Of a DNA stretch of 23,212 nt, positions 1 through 6,806 are shown in pieces. Below the pieces are notes generated by a model. It searched no databases. It was not told the DNA's origin and saw nothing but the letters and a program-made list of their open reading frames with translations. This stretch comes from a bacterium. GTDB taxonomy: Bacteria > Patescibacteriota > Saccharimonadia > Saccharimonadales > UBA4665. The stretch's first letter is position 1. Each line of letters opens with the position of its first letter. Position numbers and translations under genes: made by a program. The DNA lies in contig JAJZWH010000005.1 in NCBI GenBank assembly GCA_021846765.1, forward strand, positions 1-23,212, written 5' to 3'.

Positions 1-625
1 TTTTACCATTATCCATAATGGCCACACGATTACATAATAGTTCCGCTTCATCCATATAATGTGTAGTCAGAATAACTGTTACGCCTTTAGACTGGACCAA
101 GCGAGTCAACTCCCATAAATTACGTCTAGCTTGAGGATCAAGTCCGGTTGTTGGTTCATCCATAAAAAAAACTTTAGGGTTATGAACTAAAGCAGCAGCA
201 ATACTTAAACGTTGTTTCTGGCCTCCAGATAGTTGTTCGGCATAAGATCTTGCTTTAGCTCTAAGATCGACTTCATCTAATAACGCCAAAGGATCAACCT
301 TTTCGCCATAAGCCGCAGCAAATAACTCAATTATCTCCTGAAGGTTTTGTTTGTCATGAAAAGCTGCTGTTTGCGGTTGAACGCCAATAATTTTCTTGAT
401 CTGGGTTGGATATTTAGCAACATCTATGCCATCAATAATTATTTTGCCACTATCGATCTCTCTAAGAGTTTCCATCATTTCTAAGGTTGTTGTTTTTCCG
501 GCCCCGTTAGGACCAAGTATGCCAAAAACTTCACCTTTATCGACTTCAAAGGAAATCTTATCGACTGCCGGTTTTCCAGCATAAAATTTACTCAGATTAG
601 ATACTTTTAATATTGGACTGGGCAT
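1..625 (-). CDS. ABC transporter ATP-binding protein (ABC-2 exporter type), C-terminus cut by window edge
   Basis: This is the ATPase subunit of an ABC exporter. It would bind and hydrolyse ATP on the cytoplasmic face and drive a separate membrane permease that is not in this window. About 208 residues are present. Walker A (GPNGAGKT) is at residues 38-45, followed by a Q-loop (VQPQ), the signature LSGGQ near residue 133, Walker B (FFMDEP), the D-loop (GLD) and the switch His (TTHYMDEAE). The D-loop continuation and the YMDEAE motif are typical of the DrrA/CcmA-like branch used for drug, lipid or polysaccharide export. The ATG at 623-625 is preceded by a -10-like box at 637-642, and no Shine-Dalgarno is visible. 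The C-terminus and any permease lie beyond base 1. The substrate cannot be told from this part. Confidence 0.93.
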   Translation of the reverse strand, partial: MPSPILKVSNLSKFYAGKPAVDKISFEVDKGEVFGILGPNGAGKTTTLEMMETLREIDSGKIIIDGIDVAKYPTQIKKIIGVQPQTAAFHDKQNLQEIIELFAAAYGEKVDPLALLDEVDLRAKARSYAEQLSGGQKQRLSIAAALVHNPKVFFMDEPTTGLDPQARRNLWELTRLVQSKGVTVILTTHYMDEAELLCNRVAIMDNGK

Positions 626-636
626 GGCAACAAGAT

Positions 637-665
637 ACTATACAAGATAATTAAATATTAAACTA
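637..665 (-). promoter_or_regulatory. putative promoter of the ABC ATPase gene
   Basis: On the minus strand a -35-like TAGTTT (660-665) is followed by 17 bases and TATAGT (637-642). The ATG begins 11 bases further on, so the leader would be only a few bases long. The -35 box overlaps the 3' part of the terminator stem that ends the upstream gene. The -35 match is weak. Confidence 0.45.
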
Positions 666-694
666 CCGACTAAACTTAGCTAGTCGGTAGTTTA
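659..694 (-). terminator. intrinsic terminator-like hairpin after the 64-aa gene
   Basis: A perfect 14-bp inverted repeat (taaactaccgacta at 659-672, tagtcggtagttta at 681-694) encloses an 8-base loop. It sits 28 bases after the stop of the 64-aa gene and before the ABC ATPase start on the same strand. The T-run after it on the minus strand is short and interrupted, so termination may be partial. Confidence 0.7.
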
Positions 695-722
695 TGTCTT
701 ACCTTAAATAATAACTTAATTA

Positions 723-917
723 TTATTTACGCTTAACTGTAAGAAAGCCGTTTCTAGGATTTTCGTTAACTTCACGGTCGCTTGGAAGATCCGTAGCTTC
801 CGGCCTTTTATCCTTACTGAAATAGAAGATTGTTTGCTCTTTGCCACCACGAAGAGTAACCTTCTTTGAGTTTAAATAATATGTTACACCCTTTGAATTT
901 GTATGCTGGTATGCCAT
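723..917 (-). CDS. conserved small basic protein (64 aa), function unknown
   Basis: A 64-residue basic protein starting MAYQHTNSKG, with a Lys/Arg-rich C-terminus ending VKRK. It has no membrane segment and no cysteines. The pattern 'HTNSKGVTYYLNSK...TLRGGKEQTIFYFSKD...NPRNG' resembles a small protein I associate with many CPR genomes; this is recall, not a search result. It has a strong Shine-Dalgarno (GGGAGAGG) before the ATG, its own promoter (959-988) and its own terminator (659-694). It is therefore a stand-alone, probably well-expressed gene. A nucleic-acid or ribosome-associated role would fit its charge but is a guess. Confidence 0.8.
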   Translation of the reverse strand: MAYQHTNSKGVTYYLNSKKVTLRGGKEQTIFYFSKDKRPEATDLPSDREVNENPRNGFLTVKRK

Positions 918-958
918 TTTTTGATACCTCTCCCTTTAAATAAGTTATTGGTAAACTT

Positions 959-988
959 ACCATACTCTGTTACCTTTTTATTTGTCAA
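959..988 (-). promoter_or_regulatory. sigma70-type promoter of the 64-aa gene
   Basis: On the minus strand there is a consensus TTGACA (983-988), an 18-base spacer and TATGGT (959-964). The leader of about 35 bases contains the Shine-Dalgarno of the 64-aa gene. Confidence 0.6.
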
Positions 989-1036
989 CATTTTTATTTT
1001 AAATCCCCTTATTAAAAGATAAAAAGCGCAAAAGTG

Positions 1037-1065
1037 TTGCATAGCTTTTAGTGGTGTAATACACT
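1037..1065 (+). promoter_or_regulatory. sigma70-type promoter of the 208-aa membrane protein
   Basis: TTGCAT (1037-1042), a 17-base spacer and TACACT (1060-1065) lie about 45 bases before the chosen ATG at 1111. The spacing is ideal; the -10 box matches four of six positions. Confidence 0.5.
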
Positions 1066-1110
1066 AGCAGGGTAACCATAAACATTAAATGGGTGGAGAT
1101 AAGAAACAAC

Positions 1111-1737
1111 ATGGACTTTACAAATCGTGGCTCGGTTGCTACACCGCAGCAACAGCCGATACAAAACCAAAATTCACAACCTGGCGGCAATTCTTCGCCA
1201 AACAATAAAAGAAGAAACCAACACAAGCAAGTTGGCTTAGCAAAATGGGGCACTTTTATTCTAGGAGTAATTGTTGTATTACTGCTTATATCGGTAGTAT
1301 TAGCGGTTGGATTTTCACAACCAAAATCCCAAGCAAGCTATGTATACACCAACAAACTTCAGGCAGTATTTTTAAATACAGGTCAGGTATATTTCGGTAA
1401 TATCCAAACTATTAATCCACAATATTTAGTGCTTACCAATATTTTTTATCTACAAACCAATTCGTCTGGATCTGCCAGCAAAACAAGCACATCGAACAAC
1501 AATGTCTCATTAGTTAAACTTGGTTGCGAACTACATGCGCCATACGATCAAATGATCATTAATACAGCTCAGGTTACTTTCTGGGAAAATCTAAAAAGTA
1601 CCGGTCAAGTAGCTAAAGCAGTAGCTCAATATCAGAAAGAATATCCACACGGTCAGGTTTGTAGCAATACAAGTAACTCTACTACTCCAACTAGTAGTAG
1701 CGTACAAAACGCACCTACCAGCACCACTAAACCCTAG
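1111..1737 (+). CDS. single-pass membrane protein of unknown function
   Basis: This gives 208 residues if it starts at ATG 1111. A GTG at 1093 in the same frame lies within the Shine-Dalgarno region (GGAG at 1095-1098) and is less likely. Residues 1-45 are a Gln/Asn-rich cytoplasmic tail ending in a basic stretch (KRRNQHKQ). Residues 46-67 form one membrane helix. The outer part has a compact segment around residues 80-115 (KLQAVFLNTGQVYFGNI and LVLTNIFYLQ), then a region with two cysteines and a Ser/Thr-rich tail. The N-in topology with a low-complexity tail recurs in four other proteins of this window. I recall similar VYFG/LVLTN proteins in Saccharibacteria but cannot assign a function. 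Confidence 0.85.
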   Translation: MDFTNRGSVATPQQQPIQNQNSQPGGNSSPNNKRRNQHKQVGLAKWGTFILGVIVVLLLISVVLAVGFSQPKSQASYVYTNKLQAVFLNTGQVYFGNIQTINPQYLVLTNIFYLQTNSSGSASKTSTSNNNVSLVKLGCELHAPYDQMIINTAQVTFWENLKSTGQVAKAVAQYQKEYPHGQVCSNTSNSTTPTSSSVQNAPTSTTKP

Positions 1738-1758
1738 CTAAAGCAAGCTAATAAAAAT

Positions 1759-1807
1759 ATAAATGCATTCTCGTTTTGATCTTCAAGAGAGTGCATTTAT
1801 TATTTTT
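1759..1807. terminator. bidirectional intrinsic terminator between convergent genes
   Basis: A 14-bp stem (ataaatgcattctc at 1759-1772 with gagagtgcatttat at 1787-1800, one G-U pair) encloses a 14-base loop. A run of A lies on its left (1753-1757) and a run of T on its right (1803-1807), so it can end both the plus gene stopping at 1737 and the minus gene stopping at 1806. Confidence 0.85.
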
Positions 1808-2426
1808 AAAGGTTATTATTAATTAAGTATTTAACTACAAACTGATTAATATATAGTCCAGCGGCAAGTACCAAGAAAAATACACTAGCCAATAGCGTCC
1901 AGCCTGCTAAATCAGGACTCCAGGTCGGTGAAATAAAATCAAACTCATAAAGAGCAGTAGGGATTTTAGGAATCTTAACACCGTGAGTAGTGATATAGTT
2001 CTCTACGCAAGGTACTCTAGTTCGGCCAGAGAAATAATTAGGATCTAAACTTTGGCAATAATCCTCCGCAGCAGTATACAAACCTTTATTGTCATTTAAA
2101 ACTGCTTGTTCTTGAGCCTTAGCTAATCTCTGATAGGTGTATTCAAGTTGAATCGGTGGATAAACCGACCCGGTTCCAGTAGACAAATTAGTGTTCATAT
2201 TAGCAATAACATAAGCTTGAAGATTATCTAAGGCCTGTTGAACGTTACCATTATTTTTATCGGCGCTATAAACAGCTTTTTTTAATTGCTCCATGTGAAT
2301 ATTGTTCTGTCTGAGTGCGACTATACAGACAACGCCAAAAATAACCCCAACGACAACAAAATAAAGAGGGTTAAGTCCTAAAAATTTATGCCAAAGATGT
2401 CCTAAACGACGTTTAAAATGAGCCAT
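1806..2426 (-). CDS. membrane protein with two helices and a large outer loop, unknown function
   Basis: A 206-residue protein. It has a short basic N-terminus, helix 1 at about residues 20-38, a loop of about 135 residues, and helix 2 at about residues 174-194 with a short C-terminal tail. With both ends inside, the loop is extracytoplasmic. The loop looks mostly helical in its first half and then has two cysteines about 17 residues apart (EDYCQ and RVPCVEN) that could form a disulfide. The layout recalls sensor or adaptor proteins, but there is no kinase, HAMP or other signalling domain. The start has no Shine-Dalgarno; a TAAAAT box ends 6 bases before the ATG. It is divergent from the Mur ligase gene. 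No family recognised. Confidence 0.82.
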   Translation of the reverse strand: MAHFKRRLGHLWHKFLGLNPLYFVVVGVIFGVVCIVALRQNNIHMEQLKKAVYSADKNNGNVQQALDNLQAYVIANMNTNLSTGTGSVYPPIQLEYTYQRLAKAQEQAVLNDNKGLYTAAEDYCQSLDPNYFSGRTRVPCVENYITTHGVKIPKIPTALYEFDFISPTWSPDLAGWTLLASVFFLVLAAGLYINQFVVKYLINNNL

Positions 2427-2432
2427 AAATAT

Positions 2433-2438
2433 ATTTTA
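2433..2438 (-). promoter_or_regulatory. -10 box implying a leaderless transcript (206-aa gene)
   Basis: TAAAAT on the minus strand ends 6 bases before the ATG at 2424-2426, so transcription would begin at or next to the start codon. No clear -35 box. Confidence 0.45.
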
Positions 2439-2466
2439 CCTTATCTATAGTTCATTCCCTCAGACA

Positions 2467-2475
2467 TGCTAGACT
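2467..2475 (+). promoter_or_regulatory. extended -10 box implying a leaderless transcript (Mur ligase gene)
   Basis: TGCTAGACT is an extended -10 element ending 7 bases before the ATG at 2483. There is no Shine-Dalgarno in the gap, and the -35 region is not recognisable. Confidence 0.5.
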
Positions 2476-2482
2476 AGAACAT

Positions 2483-3781
2483 ATGCATATTTACTTCTCT
2501 GGTATTGGAGGAGCCGGAATAGGTCCTTTAGCTGAAATCACCAAACAAGCTGGCTATAATGTATCTGGATCAGATAAACAAAACTCTAGTTATATAGCTG
2601 CGCTCAAAAAATCTGGCATAACCAACATTGTTCTAGACCAAAGCTATCCAACAATAGCCAAGATTCATCAACAACAACCAATAGATTGGATAGTCTACAG
2701 TTCGGCCTTAACGATCGAGCAGCCCGACGCCCAAGAACTTAAATTCGCCCAAGATCATCACATTAAAACCTCTAAACGCGACGAACTAATCAATCAAATA
2801 ATCCAAGAAAAACAACTTCTTTTAATAGGTGTCGCTGGAACTCATGGTAAAACAACCACTACTGCTATGATCGTTTGGCTAGCTAAACAGCACAAAGTAC
2901 CGATTAGTTATTTACTACCCGCCAAAACTAATTTCGGAGAGATGGGAAATTATCTTAAAAACAGTCAATTTTTAGTCATCGAAGCCGATGAATTTGACCA
3001 CAATTTTCTCTACTACAATCCTTGGTTAAGTGTCATCACTGGAGTTAGTTGGGATCATCACGAAATATTTCCGACCAGGAAAAATTATCAGCAAGCATTT
3101 AATCAATTTATCCATCAAAGCCAACAAACTCTTATTTGGGACAAAGATGCCTCTTATCTGGGTTTTAAGGCTACTAATAATAAACTAGCAATCCAAAACA
3201 CTAATAATCCTAGAATCAACTCTATTGTGCTGAAAGGACTATACAATCGCCTGGATGGCTGGATGGCTCTTCAGACAATGCTCAGAATCTGTGACGTTCC
3301 AATAAATCAATTAATTAACAGCCTAAATCATTTTCCAGGATTATCTAGAAGAATGGAACAAATCATTCCCAATCTATTTAGCGACTATGCCCATACTCCT
3401 GAAAAAATTCGAGGAGCGATGAGCGTTGCTTTAGAAATGGCCAAAGAATCTGATCAAAGTATTATTGTGGTTTATGAACCTTTAACAGATCGACGACAAC
3501 ATTACATGGTCAATGATTATCAAGACTGCTTTAAGGGAGCTGCGCAAGTTTACTGGTTGCCAAGTTATTTAGCTAGAGAAGACCCTAACCAACGAATTCT
3601 GCCTCCAGCAGAGCTGATCACCCACTTGAGTGACCCAACGATCGCTCAACCAGCCAACAAAGACGAGGGATTAAAAAGAACTATCGATGCTCATCTACAT
3701 AAAGGAGATATGGTAGTTTGTATAGCCGGAGGAGGGGGAGGCAGCTTAGACGATTGGCTAAGAGAAAACTACTTTAGTTAA
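2483..3781 (+). CDS. murC: Mur ligase, MurC/Mpl type (UDP-N-acetylmuramate amino acid or peptide ligase)
   Basis: This enzyme joins L-alanine (MurC), or a recycled tripeptide (Mpl), to UDP-N-acetylmuramate using ATP, in cytoplasmic peptidoglycan precursor synthesis. At 432 residues it has normal family length. The N-terminal Rossmann part begins with GIGGAGIG and SGSD, as in MurC and Mpl. The ATP loop is GVAGTHGKTTTT at about residues 115-126, followed by EADEFD and a metal/ATP-site DHHEIFP. The C-terminal domain has YAHTPEKI. The usual H-N-x-x-N motif of the central domain reads Y-N-R-L-D, an altered version of a normally conserved site. DHHEIFP resembles Mpl, while the overall layout fits MurC; the exact substrate is uncertain. 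Its TAA overlaps the stop of the next, convergent gene. Confidence 0.85.
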   Translation: MHIYFSGIGGAGIGPLAEITKQAGYNVSGSDKQNSSYIAALKKSGITNIVLDQSYPTIAKIHQQQPIDWIVYSSALTIEQPDAQELKFAQDHHIKTSKRDELINQIIQEKQLLLIGVAGTHGKTTTTAMIVWLAKQHKVPISYLLPAKTNFGEMGNYLKNSQFLVIEADEFDHNFLYYNPWLSVITGVSWDHHEIFPTRKNYQQAFNQFIHQSQQTLIWDKDASYLGFKATNNKLAIQNTNNPRINSIVLKGLYNRLDGWMALQTMLRICDVPINQLINSLNHFPGLSRRMEQIIPNLFSDYAHTPEKIRGAMSVALEMAKESDQSIIVVYEPLTDRRQHYMVNDYQDCFKGAAQVYWLPSYLAREDPNQRILPPAELITHLSDPTIAQPANKDEGLKRTIDAHLHKGDMVVCIAGGGGGSLDDWLRENYFS

Positions 3782-5028
3782 GGCTTTTGGTGTTGCAAAT
3801 CAGTACCATAACTAATATCTGCAACGTTTATAAAAGTATCCTTATCACGGATAATTGCTTGGGGTGGCAATTGTTCGGATCGAGTACTTACGTTAGGCAT
3901 ACGCTTAACAGCTGTACCAATAGCTAAAAACTCAATTACCCCGTTGCCTATATTATAAATGTAGGTTTTGATTCCCAAAACATCATCAGCTCCAATTTCG
4001 GCAGCCTGTTGTTGAATTTTTTTAAGCGACTGTTCTCTAGCACCATATATTAACTCACTTAAAACTTTTATTTCACCTTTTATGAAATTACGAAAACCAG
4101 CTTTAATTCCTCCAACAAATCCTAGCGAATAAACTGAAGTACCTAATACTAGCTTTAGGGGCACATAGCCCATTTTGGTAACATTCCACATCTCTTCAGC
4201 AGTTAAGTCGCTAGTAATTACTCCGCCAACTAAATTAGCTGCGTTTTGAACTTGAGGATTAGAGTTATAAGAAGCCGTACCAATCATGACCATCTCCTGA
4301 ACTGGACTAATACCAACTGGCAAAATAGTGGTCCTAATACCCACCACGCTATTAGCGTTTTTATTTTTAGCTTCATTAATTATCCGTTCTAGGGCCAAAT
4401 TACGGGTTATATTAAAAATATTACTAAACTGAGTAACTTCTCCTTTGACCATTTCTTTTAAACTTCCCAATAAACCACGAGCAAGACCCAAGGAATAAGC
4501 CACGTTGCCAAATACAAAGTCTATAGGCATGTAATTAGCATCTATTTGACAAAACAATTCTTGTCCATCGCTTGATGAAGTAAAGCCGTTTTGATTTTGT
4601 TGATCTGAATTAATCGGTTTAATAGCTGATCCAACCGATAGAAATTCAACATTACCAGGATGAAAAATTAATTCTGAAGTTAATCCTGTAGCGGCTGGTG
4701 ATCCACTCTGAACTAATTCCTGAGCAAAACGTTCAATACTTAAACGACGACCTTGTGCAATCATATTGGTTACCTGGGCGATCTCACCACCGACAGCCGT
4801 TCGGATATTCGAACCAACGCCCCCAATGAATCCCAGGGCAAAAACACTATTGCCAACCAATAAATTACCCGCTCGATAACCACATAAATTAACACAATAC
4901 AACTCATTACCAGATAAACCACTAAATGCCGGTCCGTCATTAGCTAACTGAGCTGCATTTTCACCCGGTTGAACAGAAGGATCTGACGATTGATCAGTCG
5001 AGTTCGAGTTATTGTTAAATATTCCCAT
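3778..5028 (-). CDS. triple YbjQ-like (DUF74) domain protein
   Basis: 416 residues built from three tandem copies of a YbjQ/DUF74-type domain, at about 41-138, 157-254 and 279-376. Each copy starts with a short strand (ELYC, ELFC, EMWN), then a G-x-S/A-V-Y/F-x-L-G core, a GGE/KGE turn, a helix with an R-x-x-A/S-L-x-R/K pattern, and ends in a strand carrying V/A-x-G-T/S-A. Single-domain YbjQ proteins are about 105 residues and assemble as rings; the proposed metal binding of the family is not firmly established. The N-terminal 40 residues are polar and disordered-looking, and the tail from about 380 is also linker-like. There is no signal peptide or membrane helix, so it is cytoplasmic. The start has a good Shine-Dalgarno (AAGGAG) and a strong promoter. 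Function unknown. Confidence 0.82.
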   Translation of the reverse strand: MGIFNNNSNSTDQSSDPSVQPGENAAQLANDGPAFSGLSGNELYCVNLCGYRAGNLLVGNSVFALGFIGGVGSNIRTAVGGEIAQVTNMIAQGRRLSIERFAQELVQSGSPAATGLTSELIFHPGNVEFLSVGSAIKPINSDQQNQNGFTSSSDGQELFCQIDANYMPIDFVFGNVAYSLGLARGLLGSLKEMVKGEVTQFSNIFNITRNLALERIINEAKNKNANSVVGIRTTILPVGISPVQEMVMIGTASYNSNPQVQNAANLVGGVITSDLTAEEMWNVTKMGYVPLKLVLGTSVYSLGFVGGIKAGFRNFIKGEIKVLSELIYGAREQSLKKIQQQAAEIGADDVLGIKTYIYNIGNGVIEFLAIGTAVKRMPNVSTRSEQLPPQAIIRDKDTFINVADISYGTDLQHQKP

Positions 5029-5080
5029 TTAATTTCTCCTTTTAAAAGTCAATTAACTTATCATTAATACCTAATCGATA

Positions 5081-5109
5081 ATTGTAAATAAATAATTTGC
5101 TTTTGCCAA
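5081..5109 (-). promoter_or_regulatory. sigma70-type promoter of the triple-YbjQ gene
   Basis: On the minus strand TTGGCA (5104-5109), a 17-base spacer and TACAAT (5081-5086) form a near-consensus promoter. It lies just after the stop of the tsaC gene, so the YbjQ gene need not depend on read-through. Predicted leader is about 45 bases. Confidence 0.7.
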
Positions 5110-5116
5110 TTTAAGC

Positions 5117-5686
5117 TTAAGAATTTTCAATATTGACACTGCCTTGACGTATTACTTCAACAGCATCATCTACTACCCTAATAATTGTGCTCGGTTGGCG
5201 GCCTGCAAGATCACCACCGTTAAAATAAGCATCAACCTTATTATCAAAGTAAGCTTTTGCTTGGCTGATTGTATTAGCTGGTGGCTGATTGGGTAAATTA
5301 GCGCTAGAGGTGATCATTGGACCAGTTAACTCTAATAAACCAAGGAGTTTTTGATCATTCGGAATCCTTAGAGCAATATCCGGACGACCCAATTTAAGAT
5401 AGTCTAAGGCCTGATTAGCACAAGGAATAATAACGCTAACTGGACCCGGCCAAAATTGCTCGACTGAGACTAAATACTTTCTTTTAAAACCCAGCTCGAC
5501 TAATTGTTCTATGCTCCTAGCTATTAAAGTACCTGGTTTATCTTCTCGATTTTTGAGCTTATACAACCTATCTACTGCTTGAGGGTCTTTGGCTCGTGCT
5601 ACTAATCCATAAACAGTATCAGTAGCAATAACCACGACACTTCCTGGTCGATTAATGATTTGAGCCATCTTTAAAATGCTTTTCAT
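5117..5686 (-). CDS. tsaC: threonylcarbamoyl-AMP synthase (Sua5/YciO/YrdC family)
   Basis: It makes L-threonylcarbamoyl-AMP from threonine, bicarbonate and ATP, the first step of t6A37 tRNA modification for ANN codons. The protein has 189 residues, matching single-domain TsaC/YrdC and lacking the extra Sua5 C-terminal domain. Visible motifs are ATDTVYGL, KNREDKPGT, WPGPVSVIIP, LRIPND and ITSSANLPNQP, which together outline the YrdC nucleotide cleft. The ATG at 5684-5686 lacks a Shine-Dalgarno. An internal ATG at 5666-5668 would remove six residues that appear to belong to the first helix, so I keep the longer form. TsaB, TsaD and TsaE are not in the window. Confidence 0.92.
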   Translation of the reverse strand: MKSILKMAQIINRPGSVVVIATDTVYGLVARAKDPQAVDRLYKLKNREDKPGTLIARSIEQLVELGFKRKYLVSVEQFWPGPVSVIIPCANQALDYLKLGRPDIALRIPNDQKLLGLLELTGPMITSSANLPNQPPANTISQAKAYFDNKVDAYFNGGDLAGRQPSTIIRVVDDAVEVIRQGSVNIENS

Positions 5687-5701
5687 TAGTTTTAAAAATT
5701 T

Positions 5702-5716
5702 ACTTAATAATTAAGT
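5702..5716. repeat. perfect AT-rich palindrome upstream of tsaC
   Basis: ACTTAATAATTAAGT reads the same on both strands around a single central base. It lies in the 42-base gap between the 97-aa gene and tsaC. It could be an operator or part of a weak terminator; its high AT content makes chance plausible. Confidence 0.3.
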
Positions 5717-5728
5717 TATTAAAACAAA

Positions 5729-6022
5729 TTATTTGCTCTTAGAATAGGCATAAACAACTAATCCAGCAATTATAATGATAATAACTACAGTCACCACAAT
5801 AGCTAGCGAAACACCTGATTGTTTTTGCTTGTTTAAACCATGGATGCTGTTGTTTGGGTTATCTTGAGATTGGCTATTAAATGTTTGGTTTTTATCTGAA
5901 GTCTTAGCAATAGGAGCCTTTACTCCATCAATCGAAGTTGGTAATTGATTTTCATTCTGCTCCATAGGCGGTGCTGGAGTAACTGGTATTTTTTGTTCAT
6001 GGCTATTATCGTTATCGCTCAT
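5729..6022 (-). CDS. small tail-anchored membrane protein, unknown function
   Basis: 97 residues. Residues 1-70 are polar, rich in Asn, Gln, Pro and Ser, with no visible fold. Residues 72-92 are a strongly hydrophobic helix with a run of five isoleucines, and the chain ends YSKSK. This is a tail-anchor layout with the N-terminal part in the cytoplasm. Together with the next two minus-strand genes it forms a set of single-helix proteins with low-complexity tails. The start is preceded by an extended -10 box, not a Shine-Dalgarno, so it probably has its own promoter. No family recognised. Confidence 0.75.
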   Translation of the reverse strand: MSDNDNSHEQKIPVTPAPPMEQNENQLPTSIDGVKAPIAKTSDKNQTFNSQSQDNPNNSIHGLNKQKQSGVSLAIVVTVVIIIIIAGLVVYAYSKSK

Positions 6023-6033
6023 GGTTATTTTTT

Positions 6034-6042
6034 ATTATATCA
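6034..6042 (-). promoter_or_regulatory. consensus extended -10 promoter of the 97-aa gene
   Basis: The minus strand reads TGATATAAT, a full TATAAT with the extended TGn element, ending 11 bases before the ATG. A transcript starting at the usual distance would have a leader of about 5 bases. No good -35 is seen, as is common with extended -10 promoters. Confidence 0.6.
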
Positions 6043-6064
6043 ATAAACTAATTATTCAGGTATT

Positions 6065-6751
6065 TTAAGGTAAGTGTAGCTTACTGAGTGGATGGTAAAT
6101 ATTTGGGTCAACTAAAAATAAGGCTATGCCTACGGCCGCAATACAAACAATTGCCACCAAGGTCCAAAATAATGGATGGCTACCGGAGTTGTCTTGAGCC
6201 ACTTTTGCATCTTGTTGATCATTTACCAACAACATACTATCTTCAGCCATTAGTACTTCATCACTTTCCTGAGCGACTATATCACTAATAGCTTCAGCTA
6301 ATTGAGGATCGTCATACTCATCAGGCTGAGTTAATGGTTGGTCAGAGCTAGTTGAACTAGGTAAATTTTGCTCAATATTGTCTTCGGATTTTTCATCCTG
6401 ATTATTATCCTGGTCTTGGATTATTGGTATATTGTCAGTATTTTTAGTGCTTGTTTCGACTTGTTCATCGATTGAAGCTAGGGATTTCTGATCCTTTTTT
6501 TTACTTTTTTTAGTTAATAAAGGGGCTGTGCTAGGACTATCGGCAAAAATATCGATTGGCTTAACTTGGCTTGACTGATCCTGTTGGTTTAATTCTTGGT
6601 CTACTTGTGGTCTATCTTGATCGTCAATATCTGATGCATTATCGATTGGGAAATCTGGAACCGAAGGGTCCATCATATTATCCACTTGCTTAATCAAATT
6701 TGGATCTTCTTGACTTAAATCATCTTCGGTTGAATCTATTTTTTTAGGCAT
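6065..6751 (-). CDS. acidic protein with one C-terminal membrane helix, unknown function
   Basis: 228 residues. Residues 1-190 are very rich in Asp, Gln, Ser and Glu, with one lysine-rich patch (KKSKKKDQK), and look intrinsically disordered. A membrane helix spans about residues 195-214, followed by a short outer tail (DPNIYHPL...). The acidic composition and absence of hydrophobic core argue against an enzyme; a scaffold or spacer role is a guess. Its ATG has no Shine-Dalgarno. A 7-bp hairpin (6769-6785) lies just upstream. A 66-codon plus-strand frame inside it is an antisense shadow. Confidence 0.75.
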   Translation of the reverse strand: MPKKIDSTEDDLSQEDPNLIKQVDNMMDPSVPDFPIDNASDIDDQDRPQVDQELNQQDQSSQVKPIDIFADSPSTAPLLTKKSKKKDQKSLASIDEQVETSTKNTDNIPIIQDQDNNQDEKSEDNIEQNLPSSTSSDQPLTQPDEYDDPQLAEAISDIVAQESDEVLMAEDSMLLVNDQQDAKVAQDNSGSHPLFWTLVAIVCIAAVGIALFLVDPNIYHPLSKLHLP

Positions 6752-6768
6752 ACAAATTTGTGGTTATT

Positions 6769-6785
6769 TAAGATTTTTAATCTTA
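6769..6785. repeat. 7-bp hairpin between two membrane-protein genes
   Basis: TAAGATT and AATCTTA flank three T bases in the 55-base gap between the stop of the 278-aa gene (6807) and the start of the acidic protein (6751). There is no T-run after it on the minus strand, so it is a poor terminator; it could be a processing or operator site. Confidence 0.3.
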
Positions 6786-6806
6786 GTTGTTCCTCGCATC
6801 TCTCAA

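Noticed and set aside
396..584. 62-codon plus-strand frame
   Set aside because: Antisense to the ABC ATPase, whose Walker A and signature motifs are in the opposite strand; low-complexity hydrophobic peptide.
999..1253. 84-codon minus-strand frame
   Set aside because: Antisense to the promoter and N-terminus of the 208-aa membrane protein, with no ribosome site or convincing composition.
4795..4816. GGTTCGAA-like T-loop sequence on the minus strand
   Set aside because: It falls inside the YbjQ coding frame and no acceptor or anticodon stems fit, so it is not a tRNA.
6088..6288. 66-codon plus-strand frame
   Set aside because: Lies antisense within the acidic membrane protein gene and has no start signals.
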